A stretch of 64,000 nt of DNA from Anisus vortex. Its lineage: Eukaryota; Mollusca; Gastropoda; Planorbidae. How positions within the stretch are numbered: the first letter of the stretch is position 1; every line of letters starts with the position of its first letter. Positions 43,965 through 55,768 of the stretch are shown here, one piece after another. The DNA lies in assembly GCA_949126835.1 (NCBI GenBank), contig OX421494.1, positions 54,626,358 to 54,690,357 on the forward strand, given 5' to 3'. The position numbers were made by a program, and so were the translations under genes. The notes under the pieces were generated by a model that was given only the letters and a program-made list of their open reading frames with translations, was not told where the DNA came from and did no database searches.

Positions 43965-44330
43965 TAAAACCGGCCTGTATAAACTGCAGAGAAAACAGAA
44001 CTAAACATTTAGGAAATGTTCTGAAACATTTAGGAAAGTTATTTAGGCCTAAAATAAATATTGTAATCGGGTGAAAAAATAGGCACATCTTTTTATTTGA
44101 CAAAAATCTAAATTGCCCGGTGTTGCTCGTAGATTTACAATCTTTTTTTTTTAAAGTAATATTAATTGAAATTTAAAAAAATGTAGAAAAAAAAAGGTAT
44201 AGACTAACTGGAGAATCGAACCCCGGTCGCCTGCATGGCAGTCCGATACGTTAACCACTTAGTCAGCGTGACACATGACGCTAAAGTATAATATGAGACA
44301 ATAATGTAGTGTTTCTAATATGGTGGTCTT
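43965..44330 (-). repeat. tRNA-derived SINE-like repeat (minus strand)
   Basis: Contains 'gaatcgaaccccggtcgcct' (reverse B-box), 'taaccacttagtcagcgtga' (reverse A-box region) and 'aaattgcccggtgttgctcg', as in the 22.5-kb copy. Confidence 0.65.
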
Positions 44331-45605
44331 AAGATATGTAGGTGCATGGGTTATTAGTTATATAAGTAACAGGATAAATCATTGAACAACAATGAATAAA
44401 CAGTAAACATGGTCTGGTTTAATAACATGGCTGACTGCCATGATGCTTGACCACTGATCTCTAAAAAGAATGGATTAGGCTCGGAGTTAACATTCTTGAG
44501 GAAATGTCCGCCCTTATGTTTATACTGTCACTGATCAATATATATAATTACCGTGACTTTGTTTATTTATTTAGATGTTTGTTTCTGCTCTATATTCTAC
44601 TAAGCCGTTTGACTAATCGGGTTCAAAGTTAAATGTATAAATTTGAAACGTCCTCCAAAATAAAGTTGTTGTTTTTTTTAACAATATTGCTTAATTCGTT
44701 AATTTATTTTTTAAAATAACCTTTTACTAATCACCGTATGTTAAGGTTATACAATGGGCGCAGTTTCCAAATGATGTCCCTTTGAAATGCTATCAAATTT
44801 AGTGTGTGTTCGGGACCGGGTTTTTCCGTACTGCGAAATATTGCTGTCTACTTTTTTTATTATTAACTTTTTTTATTGTTTGGTATTTGTTGTTTTTTTT
44901 ATCGTATTATTGTTAGTTTTATATTATTAATAAGAATTCAGAAGCTTGACAGCAACAATCCATTTGCATATTGTGTAAAATGACAGCAACATAGATTCCG
45001 TTCCGATCTATTTATACATCAGTGGCACAGTAAGTTTTAGACACAATTTTGTTTATATCAGTAAGTGCAGTGGACATATTTAGTTTTTCCTTTCTTCTAT
45101 AGATCAGTGCTTTTCTTCACTTTGCTCAAACCAATTTATTAAGAAGGCGCAACCCATTCTTTTTATAGATCAGTGTGCTTGACTACTAAAGTAATAATGA
45201 TAGTACCCGTATGTAATACAAGGGCAGGCTATTCTAATGATGTTTTGATGTACAAATCTGATTGTTGAATATACGTTATCTAATCTTGAAACACTAGAAA
45301 TAAGATCACGCGTCTTTATTTAATATTATTGTTTGGACAAACACACAGTCTACTTTACATCTATATAGATTCTAACTACGTCTATAACTATAAGGTAGGC
45401 CTACATTCTCATTTTTATAGTTATCTTAAATCAAAGTTTGCATTTGCAACTTAACAAAATAATTTGGTCTGATTTTATTGAAGTTATTGTCCTGGCCACT
45501 CCGTGCTCTGTCGCTTTATCGTTCGTCTATGTTTCTGGCACTTCTAAGCGCACAGTACAAGTACTACACACTACTACAGTGCATCATGCTATTGTTGAGG
45601 AAACT

Positions 45606-47318
45606 CAGTGGCGTAGCCAGGTTTTGACGCTAGGGGGAGCGAAATTTTAGGGAAAAGGCCCCACTTTTAACAATTTTTCCAGATTAATAGAATAACTAAG
45701 AATTCGTACGTATCAAGTATTATAAGAAAACCCTGTGCATCAGGATGCACACATTGTATAATAGTGCAGTTTTTTATTTTACCATTTACGATTCTTTTTC
45801 TAGCAGCTAATAGTGATGGGGATTTCTGCAAAATTGATTGTATGCATTGCTCGTTTTCGGGATGAACATCTAGGATCGAAAAGTATTTTAAGAATCAACG
45901 CGAATGCTATACAGCAAGGGTCAGCAACCTAAGGCACGCTTGCCAGACTTGGCACGCGGTACGATTTTCAGTGACACGCGAAAGACCTCCAAGAATATTG
46001 TTTAATGCAAGTGAAAACAACGTATGTCAGCATAATTAGTGGCTGCTGCATGACATGGGAATCACACTGGAAGTAGACTGTTTTAGTTCAGGAATGTTTG
46101 TATGCAAAGCTCCCATCATTGGACTTGCAATCTGTAATTGAATCTATTGTTAAAAAAGTCACTTGTTGTATTATTGTATAGTTTCTCAGGTCTCTTCTAG
46201 AAGAAAGTCATATGGAGTAGGCCTATAGTTAAAGTCTTGGATAGATTTCTTTCTTGTCTGGAAGCAATTAAGATGTGTCTTAATGGAAAACAAATTCCGT
46301 TATTGAATGGGGAGAACTGACTGTTGAAACCAATGTTTCTGTATGACTTGGCGACACGTTTCAGTGAGTTAAACTTCCATTTACAAGACTGGGTCCAAAA
46401 GCACTTGGAGTGTTGGGCAACTGGATTGGATTTGCATTGAAACTGGGCATATCTTTCCGTGACATCAATTTCAAAACATTTAACTCTTTCCCTAATTTAA
46501 GGCAAATTAAGATAGATGAGCATTTTCAGAAGTACACTAGTTATATTAAAACAATTAACTCGTTTGGTATCACTAACATCAAATTTTGAGAATTTAATTG
46601 AAGGGAGATAATTAACCCGTTTTCTTTACATTAATATTTCTAATATTTTTTTTTGTTTCCTTTTAAACAAATTAATGGTTTACAATGTATAACTCTAAAA
46701 TGATCAAATTACACAAGATGGTTTAAAAGTATATAAATATTTTATGACTAAAGAACGTACATGTAGATTCTTAAACATTAAAATAACTACCCAGTTTGTA
46801 TGATTATTACATATCTCTTCCAGTTAATTAGGGATGATTCTGTCAGATTATGCTCTCTACAAATTCAAATGTTGATAGGTCTAACTATTGTTGTGTAAAA
46901 TGAGTAATGAAATTGTGTATTAGCTTTAAATGTTTTTTTTTAAAGCTGGTAATAATCATTCGGTTAATTTTGTTATTAAATATAAAACAATTTCAGGAAT
47001 TTCTCTATCACTCTCTTTTTCTTTTGGTCTTGGTCTTGCTACGGCACTCAATAAATTGTCTTATAAAAATAATATAGTTGATCAGTTTGACTTTCACGCT
47101 GTTGGCACGCTGAATGATTCAAAATGATTGTAATAAATTAAATTGTTGAAATGCAATTTAAAGAAAAAAAAATGAAACAGCAAAAATTGTGCTTCGTGGC
47201 TTGTAAAAATTATTAATTAAATTATTTTTTTCCCGAAAAGCCCCTTTTTTTTTTAAAATGGTCGTAGGGGGAGCGGCCGTTCCCCCAGTCCCCCCCCCCC
47301 TACCCGGCTACTCTACTG
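45606..47318. mobile_element. hAT-like transposon with 8-bp target duplication
   Basis: The left end reads CAGTGGCGTAGCCAGG and the right end, reversed, CAGTAGAGTAGCCGGG. Both continue into G-rich 'gggggagcg' stretches. Flanks are AGGAAACT (45,598-45,605) and CGGAAACT (47,319-47,326), seven of eight bases alike, the duplication length of hAT elements. The interior is occupied by a second decayed hAT-type element, and no open transposase is left. Confidence 0.75.
45907..47125 (+). pseudogene. ZBED5-like hAT transposase remnant nested in the larger element
   Basis: Begins 'caagggtcagcaacctaagg' with 'gattttcagtgacacgcga'. A broken frame around 46,290-46,400 encodes LNGENWLLKPMFLYDLATRF and 'SELNFHLQDW', resembling the ZBED5/DUF4371 type of hAT transposase. 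It ends 'gctgttggcacgctgaatga' without the expected right terminal repeat. Confidence 0.65.
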
Positions 47319-47965
47319 CGGAAACTATTCAACTCTGGTCCGCTATGTCTACAGACCCAATAAGTATGTTACGGGGGGGAGGGGGGCGTTGTTCGCTTCG
47401 CGGCTTGCGTTCACGCGCAAGAATTGACCTTAGGTTGTTTATATAACTGGAAGATGAAACGTAATGAATATTGAATGAGAACATAATCAAATCGGTCCGG
47501 GTGGATACTTTACTTTTTTTTTTGTAAAAGAAAAATACAAGTGTATCGTATATTAAGTTAAACATTTAACGAGTGTTTAACCGTAATGAGACACACTGAA
47601 ATAGTTAAACCGTAAAAATGTTGGAAGACTGAGAGTGTGTTTACGTATGTTGACCAAAGGTTGGACTGAACTTTTCCTGTGTCGAACTGAACTGAATCAA
47701 AATATCAAAAACGACTTTTTTTAAAGTCTCATAGACATTAACTTAATAATGTAATTGGAACAAACTGTAAGTCTACCAAACGTATCAAGGCCCCGTATTA
47801 AACTGGAATATTGTTTCTATTTTGCGTAGCCTATCAACTAAATAAAACATTCGAAAAGAAACTAGAATTATAAGTGAAATCCTTGAATTTAAAACCGTTT
47901 CAGGAATGACGTTTAAAAACCAACTGTGTAATGAATAGATACAGCATCTAATTCTAGCTTTAACA

Positions 47966-48390
47966 TCATCATCATCATTTCCCGTCACCTCAGTTGGGGT
48001 ATCGGCCGCCAGAGTCCTCTGCCTTGAACCAGTCTCTGTAATTGGGTCCAGCTTTATCCCATCTTTGCGGTGTCTGCCTCAAGGTCGCGTCGCCGGGTAT
48101 TTCTTGGGCGGCCTCTTTTCCGATTGACTTGGGGGTTCCACTTCAGTACTTGTCTGGTGACGTTGGTTGGTGGCTGCTTGCGTAGGGTGTGCCCCTAGCC
48201 ACCCCCATCTACTCCTTCTGTTATTTTCTTTTATAGGACGTTGGCAGGTTCTTTTCCAGAAGTCGATGTTGTTTATGGTGTCAGGCCAGCGGATCTGGAG
48301 TATACTTCTGAGCCAGTTGTTGATTAAGGTTTAGACTTAGCCGGTGGTGGCTTTTGTCATCCTCCAAGTTTCCGGAGCGTCAACGCGCAG
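47966..48390 (-). pseudogene. LINE (RTE/CR1-like) ORF2 C-terminal remnant
   Basis: Translated on the minus strand with frame breaks, the segment gives 'RWPDTINNIDFWKRT', '[14 protein letters not shown]' and '[20 protein letters not shown]'. This is the pattern 'WGWxGHTLR...RGRPRxTWRRDLE...W' at the C-terminal end of RTE-like reverse transcriptase proteins. The 3' end is a short (ATG)n run at 47,966-47,978. Confidence 0.65.
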
Positions 48391-48589
48391 CTCATTAATT
48401 TAATAAAATACTCAAACTTAAAAGACTTGTCTTATTGTTTTATAAGCAAGGAGAACATCTTATAACTTCTCACTTTCTCCCTAAGCGTTATTCGCGGCAC
48501 TGTAACTAGCCAGTAAAACCGACAAGAATAAGAGAAGGGTGCAGTCCTCTTTCATATAACATTGTTTCTGTAAGACTTATTTATATAAA

Positions 48590-48745
48590 AAGTAGGCCGA
48601 TTTTTAACGGCACGCGGAAGGCCTCCGAAACGGCAATTCAAGTCTCTTCTACAAGAAATTGAGTGCTAGAGCTGGATGACTAAAGACTTTTCGGCTGTTT
48701 GCAGCACACTATTATTAAAAAGGTTGCCGACCCCTGCTATAGACT
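48590..48745. mobile_element. hAT-type MITE remnant
   Basis: 'gatttttaacggcacgcgga' near the left and 'aaaggttgccgacccctgct' at the right match the MITE family at 25.98 and 54.9 kb; the left end is incomplete. Confidence 0.55.
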
Positions 48746-51079
48746 ATCAAGTCGAACTTTAAACCGAGTGACATTTAAAGAGGCATCCAGGCGTTCTCTA
48801 GCCACATCAAAGAAACATTTCTAGCAGCCTCTCTATATTTTACCAATTTCTCGCTTGACTAACTGCGTACTTGGTACTGACTTCGTATCATTATGTTGGG
48901 TGGGGGGGGGGAGGGGGCAATATTTCCTCCCTCAGATAATTAAACAAGTCTCTGGTCTATGAATAATTAGATTCTAGTTTGTTCAAGCGGTTAAATAGTT
49001 ATTATAGTATAATGACCAAAAAAATAAAGACCAGGACATAGTACTCAACAAATCAACATTATTTAGCTTCTTATTCTGTCCAACGTGTAATGATTTCTAC
49101 TAAGCTGATAATGACAGACTAAAACAGAATCTATAGTAACTATCATCGTGTATACTATACTAAAGATAATACTATGCTTCGCTTCGAATGTTTAAAGGAC
49201 TGACAATCTTTAACAAACCACAAAGCGGCAATTAATTAGAATATAATTGTATACACAAGCTCAAAATCGCCTAACGAAATTTTAGCCCCGTCTGGTACGA
49301 GGCCTTGTTATTACAGGTTCTGTCGAGGTGTGACAAGTGGATTCCTGGCAGAGCGCGACTTTTGCAGCTCGGGGGGCAGTGATGCGTCTAAACACCAACG
49401 TATGAACTCGACTAGAAATCAACTACATGCCAACTAAAAAACCACAGAAAAACCAAGACCTACCAATTATTGTTTTCGGCTGAGTGCATCAATGAAAATA
49501 ACCAATACTCACGTTAATTAGTCAAGTTACTTTATTTTTAAAACAAGAAAGAACAGACTAGATAAGTGATTTAGTTCTATTGGTACAGATATAGGACAAG
49601 TGATATTCAGATATTTTTTAATGAAGCGAAAACTGTAGAAGAATAAAACGCTAGAATAGCAAGGGTTATAAAACCAAACTAAACCAAGGTTAGAGTTTTA
49701 GTTGGTGAACACAAATTTAGCATTCATTTTTCAACCGAATTTCTTTTAAGCTTTATTCATAGTTTAAGTTTTACTTCAATTTAGACAAGCAAATGTGGAC
49801 CAACAAATTTCCTAGGTAGAAAGATAGACCGAAACCAAGTCGAATAGTTCTGGAATCATTAGGCCTAGTTACTCAAACTCTTGCCCGTTTAGATCAAACT
49901 TTGTTTTTGAAACTCATACTTTCAGAGTCGGTCTTTAATAGTGTTACTAACGGAAATTAGACTTCAGTGTGGCTGCCCGTATTTTTTCGAAGGCGTGGAA
50001 TTGTCTCCAAGGTTTGCTCATTATAGAAATGTACGCCAAACAAAAAAAAAAAAGAAGCTCTGAAGACTTACAATTTAACTCAATTGTGGGTATTAATGTA
50101 AACCATTGCAGTAGTCGGCAACTATTTTGATATTAGTGTGTCGAAGTAGAATTTCAGATTCGATTAAGCGGGCCGAAAGCTTAAGAGTCATCTTATTCCT
50201 GCACATGATTTTCTGGTAGAACAGATTTGTATTAATGCCCTTATAAGGTCTATCGCGTGCAAATGAAAATTGCTCTGCGTGCCAAGTTTGGCATAAATAC
50301 GTTATTCTGTATAATATACCGTATATACTTAATGACTTACACAATAAAACGGACGCGCGAATAACGCAACAATTGTCTTTATATAAAAAGCAACATAGCA
50401 TATAATATTTAGGATGGTTATTTCAATGCGTTTCCTTCAATGCAAATTTTTCAATAAATATTTTATCTTAATAAAAAACAAACAAAAAAAAAACACTAGA
50501 TTATTACCTAGTTTAAATCTGTTATAAAATACAAAATGGATTTGTGCTAACAGAACATCATGAATGTTGTATCATGCAACAACGTTTATTCAGCTTTATA
50601 AAACAAAACACACCAAAAACAACAAAGAAAAATATAGTAGCAGATATAATGTATCTAAATAACAATTCAACGAAGCGTATGCTTAGAGTCTTTTAAGTAC
50701 TAATCGAAATGATAATCTACTCATCAACTTAAATACTTAAACGCGTTAAGATAATACATATACAATTTATTCTATTGACATATACTTACATAGCCTTGTT
50801 GATAATAGGTAGCGTTGCCAATAAAATGCAGGAATCAAATCACAGATTAGCGTAGAGTATTTAAAAAAATGTTTCCGGTCGGACAAATTTGAGCCATTGG
50901 GCCGTGAAGCAGCTTAGACCCGAACGTAGGACGCAAAAATCCGATAAAATAAAGGCAATGTTCGTGTTGAAAATCGTAGTTTAACTTGAAGTTTAAGCTT
51001 AACCCTTTTGAGACTGCAATACAGTAAAAGTTACAGTCTATTGTACCATTTTTGTAAGTAAAAAAAAAAAGTACACTAC
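48746..51079. other. intergenic DNA; one hAT end fragment at 50,225-50,300
   Basis: Only 'tctatcgcgtgcaaatgaaa' and 'gcgtgccaagtttggcataa', a reverse hAT-type end, is recognisable. I see no gene in the rest. Confidence 0.4.
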
Positions 51080-51180
51080 CTTTGGACCAAATTGATCATA
51101 GGGCCGGTGAAGCAACGTTCATCAGTTTCATTGGCCACAGCATACTAAGGATGTGTGGCCAGCACAATGCCCAGCCGCCT
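51080..51180 (-). repeat. SINE 3' tail (minus strand)
   Basis: 'agggccggtgaagcaacgtt' and 'ggccacagcatactaagg' are the reverse complement of the tail of the SINE at 28.1 kb. It lies head to tail against the plus-strand SINE at 51.2 kb. Confidence 0.6.
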
Positions 51181-51199
51181 TTACTTTAATTCAACTAAT

Positions 51200-51395
51200 G
51201 TCAGGGGGCATGGTGGCCGAGCGGCAGCGCGTTCGACTGGCCTACCCAAGGTCCTTGGTTCGAATCCTGGTGAAGACTAGGATTTGTTTCCCTGGACTCG
51301 AGGGTGTCCCTGCGTCTACCCAGCTCTGATGGGCACATTGCTTTAGTTTGGTCAAAGTAACTTTTATTGTAACCTTTCATAAAATAATCTCGGAT
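51200..51395 (+). repeat. tRNA-derived SINE
   Basis: The head 'gggggcatggtggccgagcg' has a clear A-box (TGGCCGAGCGG), and 'ccttggttcgaatcctggtg' a B-box (GGTTCGAATCC) of RNA polymerase III. The body 'gagggtgtccctgcgtctac' is shared with the 28.1-kb copy. It ends about 110 bp before gene D and could affect its 5' region. Confidence 0.8.
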
Positions 51396-51505
51396 CATTT
51401 CTTCTCAAATACGTATCTTGATTTCAGAAATTGTATAGTCCTTTAAATACTCTAACTTAGGTTTAAACGAAATCTAATATAGTTTCTGGTCAAGTCATTG
51501 ACAAA

Positions 51506-52591
51506 ATGGTTGTCTTGCAAGAGATACAGTACAATGTTTCCGCTTACTTCAATTCCACCGTGGCCCACATCACAACTACAGCAAAGCCGGCCGCCCCGGA
51601 CAAGATCCTCAACGACGACATGGCGTACATCTTCTTCGTGGTCGTCAAGTGCGCCATGTATGAGATCTGCAGCATCTTTGGCATCGTCACCAACGCCCTC
51701 TGCCTAATCGTCTACCGGAAGCTGGGCTGCGAGGAGACGGTCAACGTCACCCTGATCGGGCTCACCATTTCGGACCTGGCCAGCCTGATCGTGCTGTTCT
51801 GGATGGGCATCTGCTTCAACCCCCTCTTCACCTACTCGAACGTCCACTTCGACACGCAGTCCGTGGTTTACATGTCCGGCGGGTGGGTCAAGCTTTACCT
51901 GACCAGGGTCTCCAGCTGCATAACCGCGTTCGTCACCCTAGAGCGCTGCCTCTGCATCGTCATTCCTCTGAAGATCAAGCAGGTCATGACCCCGAAGCGG
52001 GCCGTCATCTTCATCGTCCTTTCCTTCTTCCTGATGGGCATGACCTTGCCCCCGGTGTACTACACCACGCGCCTGGAGTGGCTCTGGTACCCGGCCAGGA
52101 ACAAGACGCTCCTCGGTCTGGCCTTCACCCCCGAGCGCGAGGAGATCTACAACAGCGTCATCGCCATCAACCTCGTCCTGACCTTCATCGCCTTCGCGGT
52201 CATCATAGGCGGCACCCTGATGCTCGTGTTCAACCTGGAGAAGAAGACCGAGTGGAGGCGGAAGTCGGTGTCGGCCCAGAAGCACGACAGCATGTCCACG
52301 AAGGACAAGAAGATCAGCAAGATGATCATCTTCATCGCGGCCCTCTTCGTCGCCTCCTTCTTCCCGGGGACGGTCCTCTTCGTGGTGATGATGATCATCC
52401 CAGAGTTCAACAGGGGCAAGCTGTTAAATAACCTCTTCACCACGACCTTCGCCTTCTCCCATATCCTGGAGGGCACCAACGCCTCTGTGAACATCTTCAT
52501 CTACTTCAGGATGAGCTCCAAATTCAGGCAGGTCTTCGAGCAGACTTTCCTTTTCTGGAGAACCAAACCAGGGAAAGAACCTCCAAAATAA
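51506..52591 (+). CDS. gene D: class A chemosensory-type GPCR, GC-rich coding sequence
   Basis: A single exon encodes 361 residues (start acaaaATGG). It aligns with gene C from the N-terminus to the end of TM7: LTISDL in TM2, the extracellular stretch CFNPLFTYSNVHFDTQSVV before TM3, and LERCLCIVIPLKIK (ERC at 146-148 in place of DRY). The end of TM7 reads NIFIYF, followed by the shared RMSSKFR in the C-terminal tail. N-terminal Asn-glycosylation sites are present (NVS, NST). Third codon positions are almost all G or C, in strong contrast to the surrounding AT-rich DNA and more extreme than in gene C. The role is inferred as for gene C: a surface receptor for a small or peptide ligand. Confidence 0.92.
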   Translation: MVVLQEIQYNVSAYFNSTVAHITTTAKPAAPDKILNDDMAYIFFVVVKCAMYEICSIFGIVTNALCLIVYRKLGCEETVNVTLIGLTISDLASLIVLFWMGICFNPLFTYSNVHFDTQSVVYMSGGWVKLYLTRVSSCITAFVTLERCLCIVIPLKIKQVMTPKRAVIFIVLSFFLMGMTLPPVYYTTRLEWLWYPARNKTLLGLAFTPEREEIYNSVIAINLVLTFIAFAVIIGGTLMLVFNLEKKTEWRRKSVSAQKHDSMSTKDKKISKMIIFIAALFVASFFPGTVLFVVMMIIPEFNRGKLLNNLFTTTFAFSHILEGTNASVNIFIYFRMSSKFRQVFEQTFLFWRTKPGKEPPK

Positions 52592-53105
52592 AATAACTAA
52601 AAAAAAGTATTAGACTAAAAGGTGGGGATGGAAACTATAGCAAGGAAATTATTTAGTGACTATAGCCTGATATAAAAGTTCAAAACTGTTCGTTTTCTCT
52701 TATTTTCACTATATTTCGAAGATGATATACAATAATTTATTATGTTGAAAACTTACAACCAATCTTAAACCAAATTTGCGAATGTTACATTGCACAATTA
52801 TTTAAACGACATTTGTTGTTTAATTTTCTTCATGGAATGATACTATCTACATGTTGTTGTCTTTCAAAATATGGAAAGAAATTTGATGTTAGAAAATTAA
52901 AATGACTGAACTCTACTTTATATGCAAATTAATATTGTTTCCATTTTATACTTTAACAATTTTACAACGATTTCATTAGAAGAGCCACATTTACTCATTA
53001 CAAGTTAATTTTTTTTTTAAACCAACAAGTTAAATTACTAAAACCAGAAACGCCAAACAAGGCAAAGAGCAAAATTGTAATCTATATAATATATATCTTA
53101 ATATA
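52592..53105. other. 3' flank of gene D; nothing recognised
   Basis: AT-rich DNA. An AATAAA overlaps the stop codon of gene D, but no convincing poly(A) signal stands out further downstream. Confidence 0.35.
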
Positions 53106-53117
53106 TTATTATCTATC

Positions 53118-53149
<32 letters not shown>

Positions 53150-53745
53150 AAAATGTGTTTGTGGATTTCGATTCCCATTGGTTAATTGGAAGACACGTGA
53201 CCTTTTTGCCTCATATTTTATTAGTTTTACGATCTCGCTTTCACGATGTGTCCTCCTTAGCTGAGTGGGTAGCGTCCCGAACTGACATACGGGTAACTTT
53301 GGTTCTATTAACCACTGAAAACTTTTTTTTCTTTTAAGATAATAGCAATATGATAGGCGGGCTACTTTTTGTACATTTCCATTAATATTATTATATTAAT
53401 ATTATATTAATATTACTTCTTAGATTGTAAAGACTTTCAGGACTTACAGCTTTCTTCAAATATTTTCAGTAAGTAAAATCTAATAATTATAGTTTAGACT
53501 TCCGAACGATTCTCAGGCAGGATCGTCCTAACTTTTTTTTTATAAAAAGACATACCTAACTTTAACCCGATAACAACATGTATATTAAATTTACTTACCT
53601 AAATGTTTTAAGTAAATAATTAATAAGTATTTTTTTTTAATAATTATAGCTTTCTGTTCATTATAGTGTATACAATTCTTATCTGCAGCTATAGGCATAC
53701 GCTTGTGTATTATTCCCCGGGGCAACGCCGGGCAATTTAGCTTGT
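53106..53745 (+). repeat. tRNA-derived SINE-like repeat, plus orientation
   Basis: Begins with (TA)n. A tRNA-like promoter lies at 53,248-53,312 ('ttagctgagtgggtagcgtc', 'ggttctatta'). The body has 'agctttctgttcattatagt' and the 3' end 'ggggcaacgccgggcaattt' then 'agcttgtg'. It is the fullest copy in the window of the family also at 22.5, 42.0 and 44.0 kb. Confidence 0.7.
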
Positions 53746-53939
53746 GATTCATAAAGCTTTTCACAGTGTATGCCCAGACCGTTCCTTCTAGCCAAAATGA
53801 CATCAGTTTAGTCATTTGACCACTCTCTGAGCTAAGAAAATGGTGCTCCACTTTGATCTTACCCAAAAGGCCAAGAAACAAATATTCTTTATATCTAAAA
53901 GTAAACTTCTGATCAAGACTTCAACATGTTGAAAAATTA

Positions 53940-54030
53940 ATAATAATAATAATAATGTTTTTTTATATAGCGTTTGTATCCATGCTATTAAATTTAGCAT
54001 GCTCAGCTCAGTGCGCTCTTGGAAAATATT
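53940..54030. repeat. dispersed repeat with 'tttagcatgctcag'
   Basis: 'tatatagcgtttgtatccat' and 'aatttagcatgctcagctca' recur at 14,636-14,730 and partly at 41,930. Confidence 0.55.
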
Positions 54031-54904
54031 GCAGTGCTTATGTGTCACCCACAAGAACGAAATGAGTCACATTTCAGTCTTTTTGTTATTAAGTTCATCT
54101 TAAAGGCCATTTCAATGGTGAAAATCGTTTAATAATCACAACCTTATAGCAAGTGTTTAACTGCAGCCTCTGTCTGGAACCTGATTTCGAAAAAAATTTC
54201 ATCTACTATTGTGTTTTGATATTTTATGCCAAATTTCAAAATTTTTAAAATAATGTATAATTATTATATAATAAAAACCAATGCCACAGACCTATTAAGC
54301 AATGAATAAAAACAATCATTAGGAATAATTAGAATCCGCAAAATCGATTGTTTACAACTGTGGTATACATCTAGATCTTAACTCCAGGAATCTCGACATA
54401 CCCAGATATGACTTGCAACTGGCAACTCTTTTCACAATTATGGGACTTGTATGTAAAATGTATATTTAAACGTTTTTGAATATATATTTCCCTGTTTAAA
54501 AATGTTAGAACATACATGTCTAAACAATATTCATTAAAATTTTAATAACAAGACTACATAATTTATGCTAAAAATAATTAATAGAAAAATATTTTCTTTC
54601 ATTAACATGTTTTTTTTTTTTATTAGACCATCATTTGCTATGCTTAATATTGGATCAATATTTCGTTGTCAAGCTAATCAATCTTTAATCTGAGTTCAGG
54701 GCGGAAGCAGGAAACGCAACTCTCTGGGTAAACAATGGGAGGAAATGCACGAGCAGTAGTTGCCCCTGGCAGCTCGCGGGTTTCCCTTTGAAGGCAGTAT
54801 CAGTTTACAGTGGGCCACGTGAAACATAGACGTCACAAAAGAGCCTTAGGACACACGTTGCTTTGGGCTTATCCCGTTTCACCCGTGAATTGAAGCTTAG
54901 ATCA

Positions 54905-55115
54905 CGCGTCGGCAACCTACGGCACGCGTGCCTAACTTGGCACGCATGGTGATTTTCAATGGCACGCGGAATAAAAAAATGAAAGGAGAAAAAAAGCCAT
55001 TTAAGTATTTTCTACAAGAAATTGCTTAGTGGCGCAGTGTTAATTTGGAGCTGTTGGCACGCTGAATGAATAATAAATCCTACCTTGGCGCACTGTTATC
55101 AAAAGGTTGTCGGCC
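54905..55115. mobile_element. hAT-type MITE, best-preserved copy
   Basis: Left end 'gcgtcggcaacctacggcac', right end 'aaaggttgtcggcccctga'. Inside are 'ttggcacgcatggtgatttt' and 'gctgttggcacgctgaatga'. About 200 bp, no coding capacity. Confidence 0.7.
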
Positions 55116-55209
55116 CCTGACTTGGATAACTAGTCTAACAATCTGACTTATCTTGTTTAATACAAGGTTGCAGGAAGTGTTACATTATTTACTTACCTTA
55201 TATTTCTAA

Positions 55210-55470
55210 AATGTTACAGACGCTCTTTCTATAAAGAAGATTATTACGTCCTACGCCCGTCCGTGGTTTAAGTCTACTCATGCATTGTTTATAATTAGTG
55301 TTTTATTTGATGTTAAGTGGTTTTCCTGGTTTGTTCAGGCAACTCATCCCATGCCCATATGACACTCGGGATGAAAGAGTATATACATGCATTTGTTCTC
55401 GCATAAGGAATAAGGAAAGAGTTTTTGTCCCAATGTTTATCTGAATATTTTAATAGATTAGTATTGTGTT
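55210..55470 (-). mobile_element. LINE 3' end fragment (minus strand)
   Basis: 'gttacagacgctctttctat', 'tttcctggtttgttcaggca' and 'tctcgcataaggaataagga' match the minus-strand LINE tail at 6950-7215. Confidence 0.65.
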
Positions 55471-55768
55471 GTAGTTCTAAATTAGAGTGTAATGCCTTAT
55501 GTGTTATTACTATTTTACTCTTTGCCCTTTTGTCTTCTAGTGTTTCTAGGTTTAGTGATTTGACTATTTGTGTTACTCTTGTCAGTTGTGAATATTCACT
55601 AGTAATGAACCTTGCAGTTCATTTCTGAATTTGTTCTCTTACAAACTGATTGCTGTAAAGTGTTGAAATTGTTATGATTTAATTTCAGTTCTACTATGCC
55701 TCGGTGTTACCTAAACTAGTTAATAATAAAATTTACCCAATTATCAATCATATATATTTTATCAATTG

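Noticed and set aside
51203..51275. Possible tRNA gene before gene D
   Set aside because: It has good A and B boxes but continues into a body shared with 28.1 kb; it is the head of a SINE.
51938..52285. Long minus-strand open frame inside gene D
   Set aside because: It is produced by the G/C-ending codons of gene D; its predicted protein is low-complexity Glu/Gly/Asp-rich with no features of its own.
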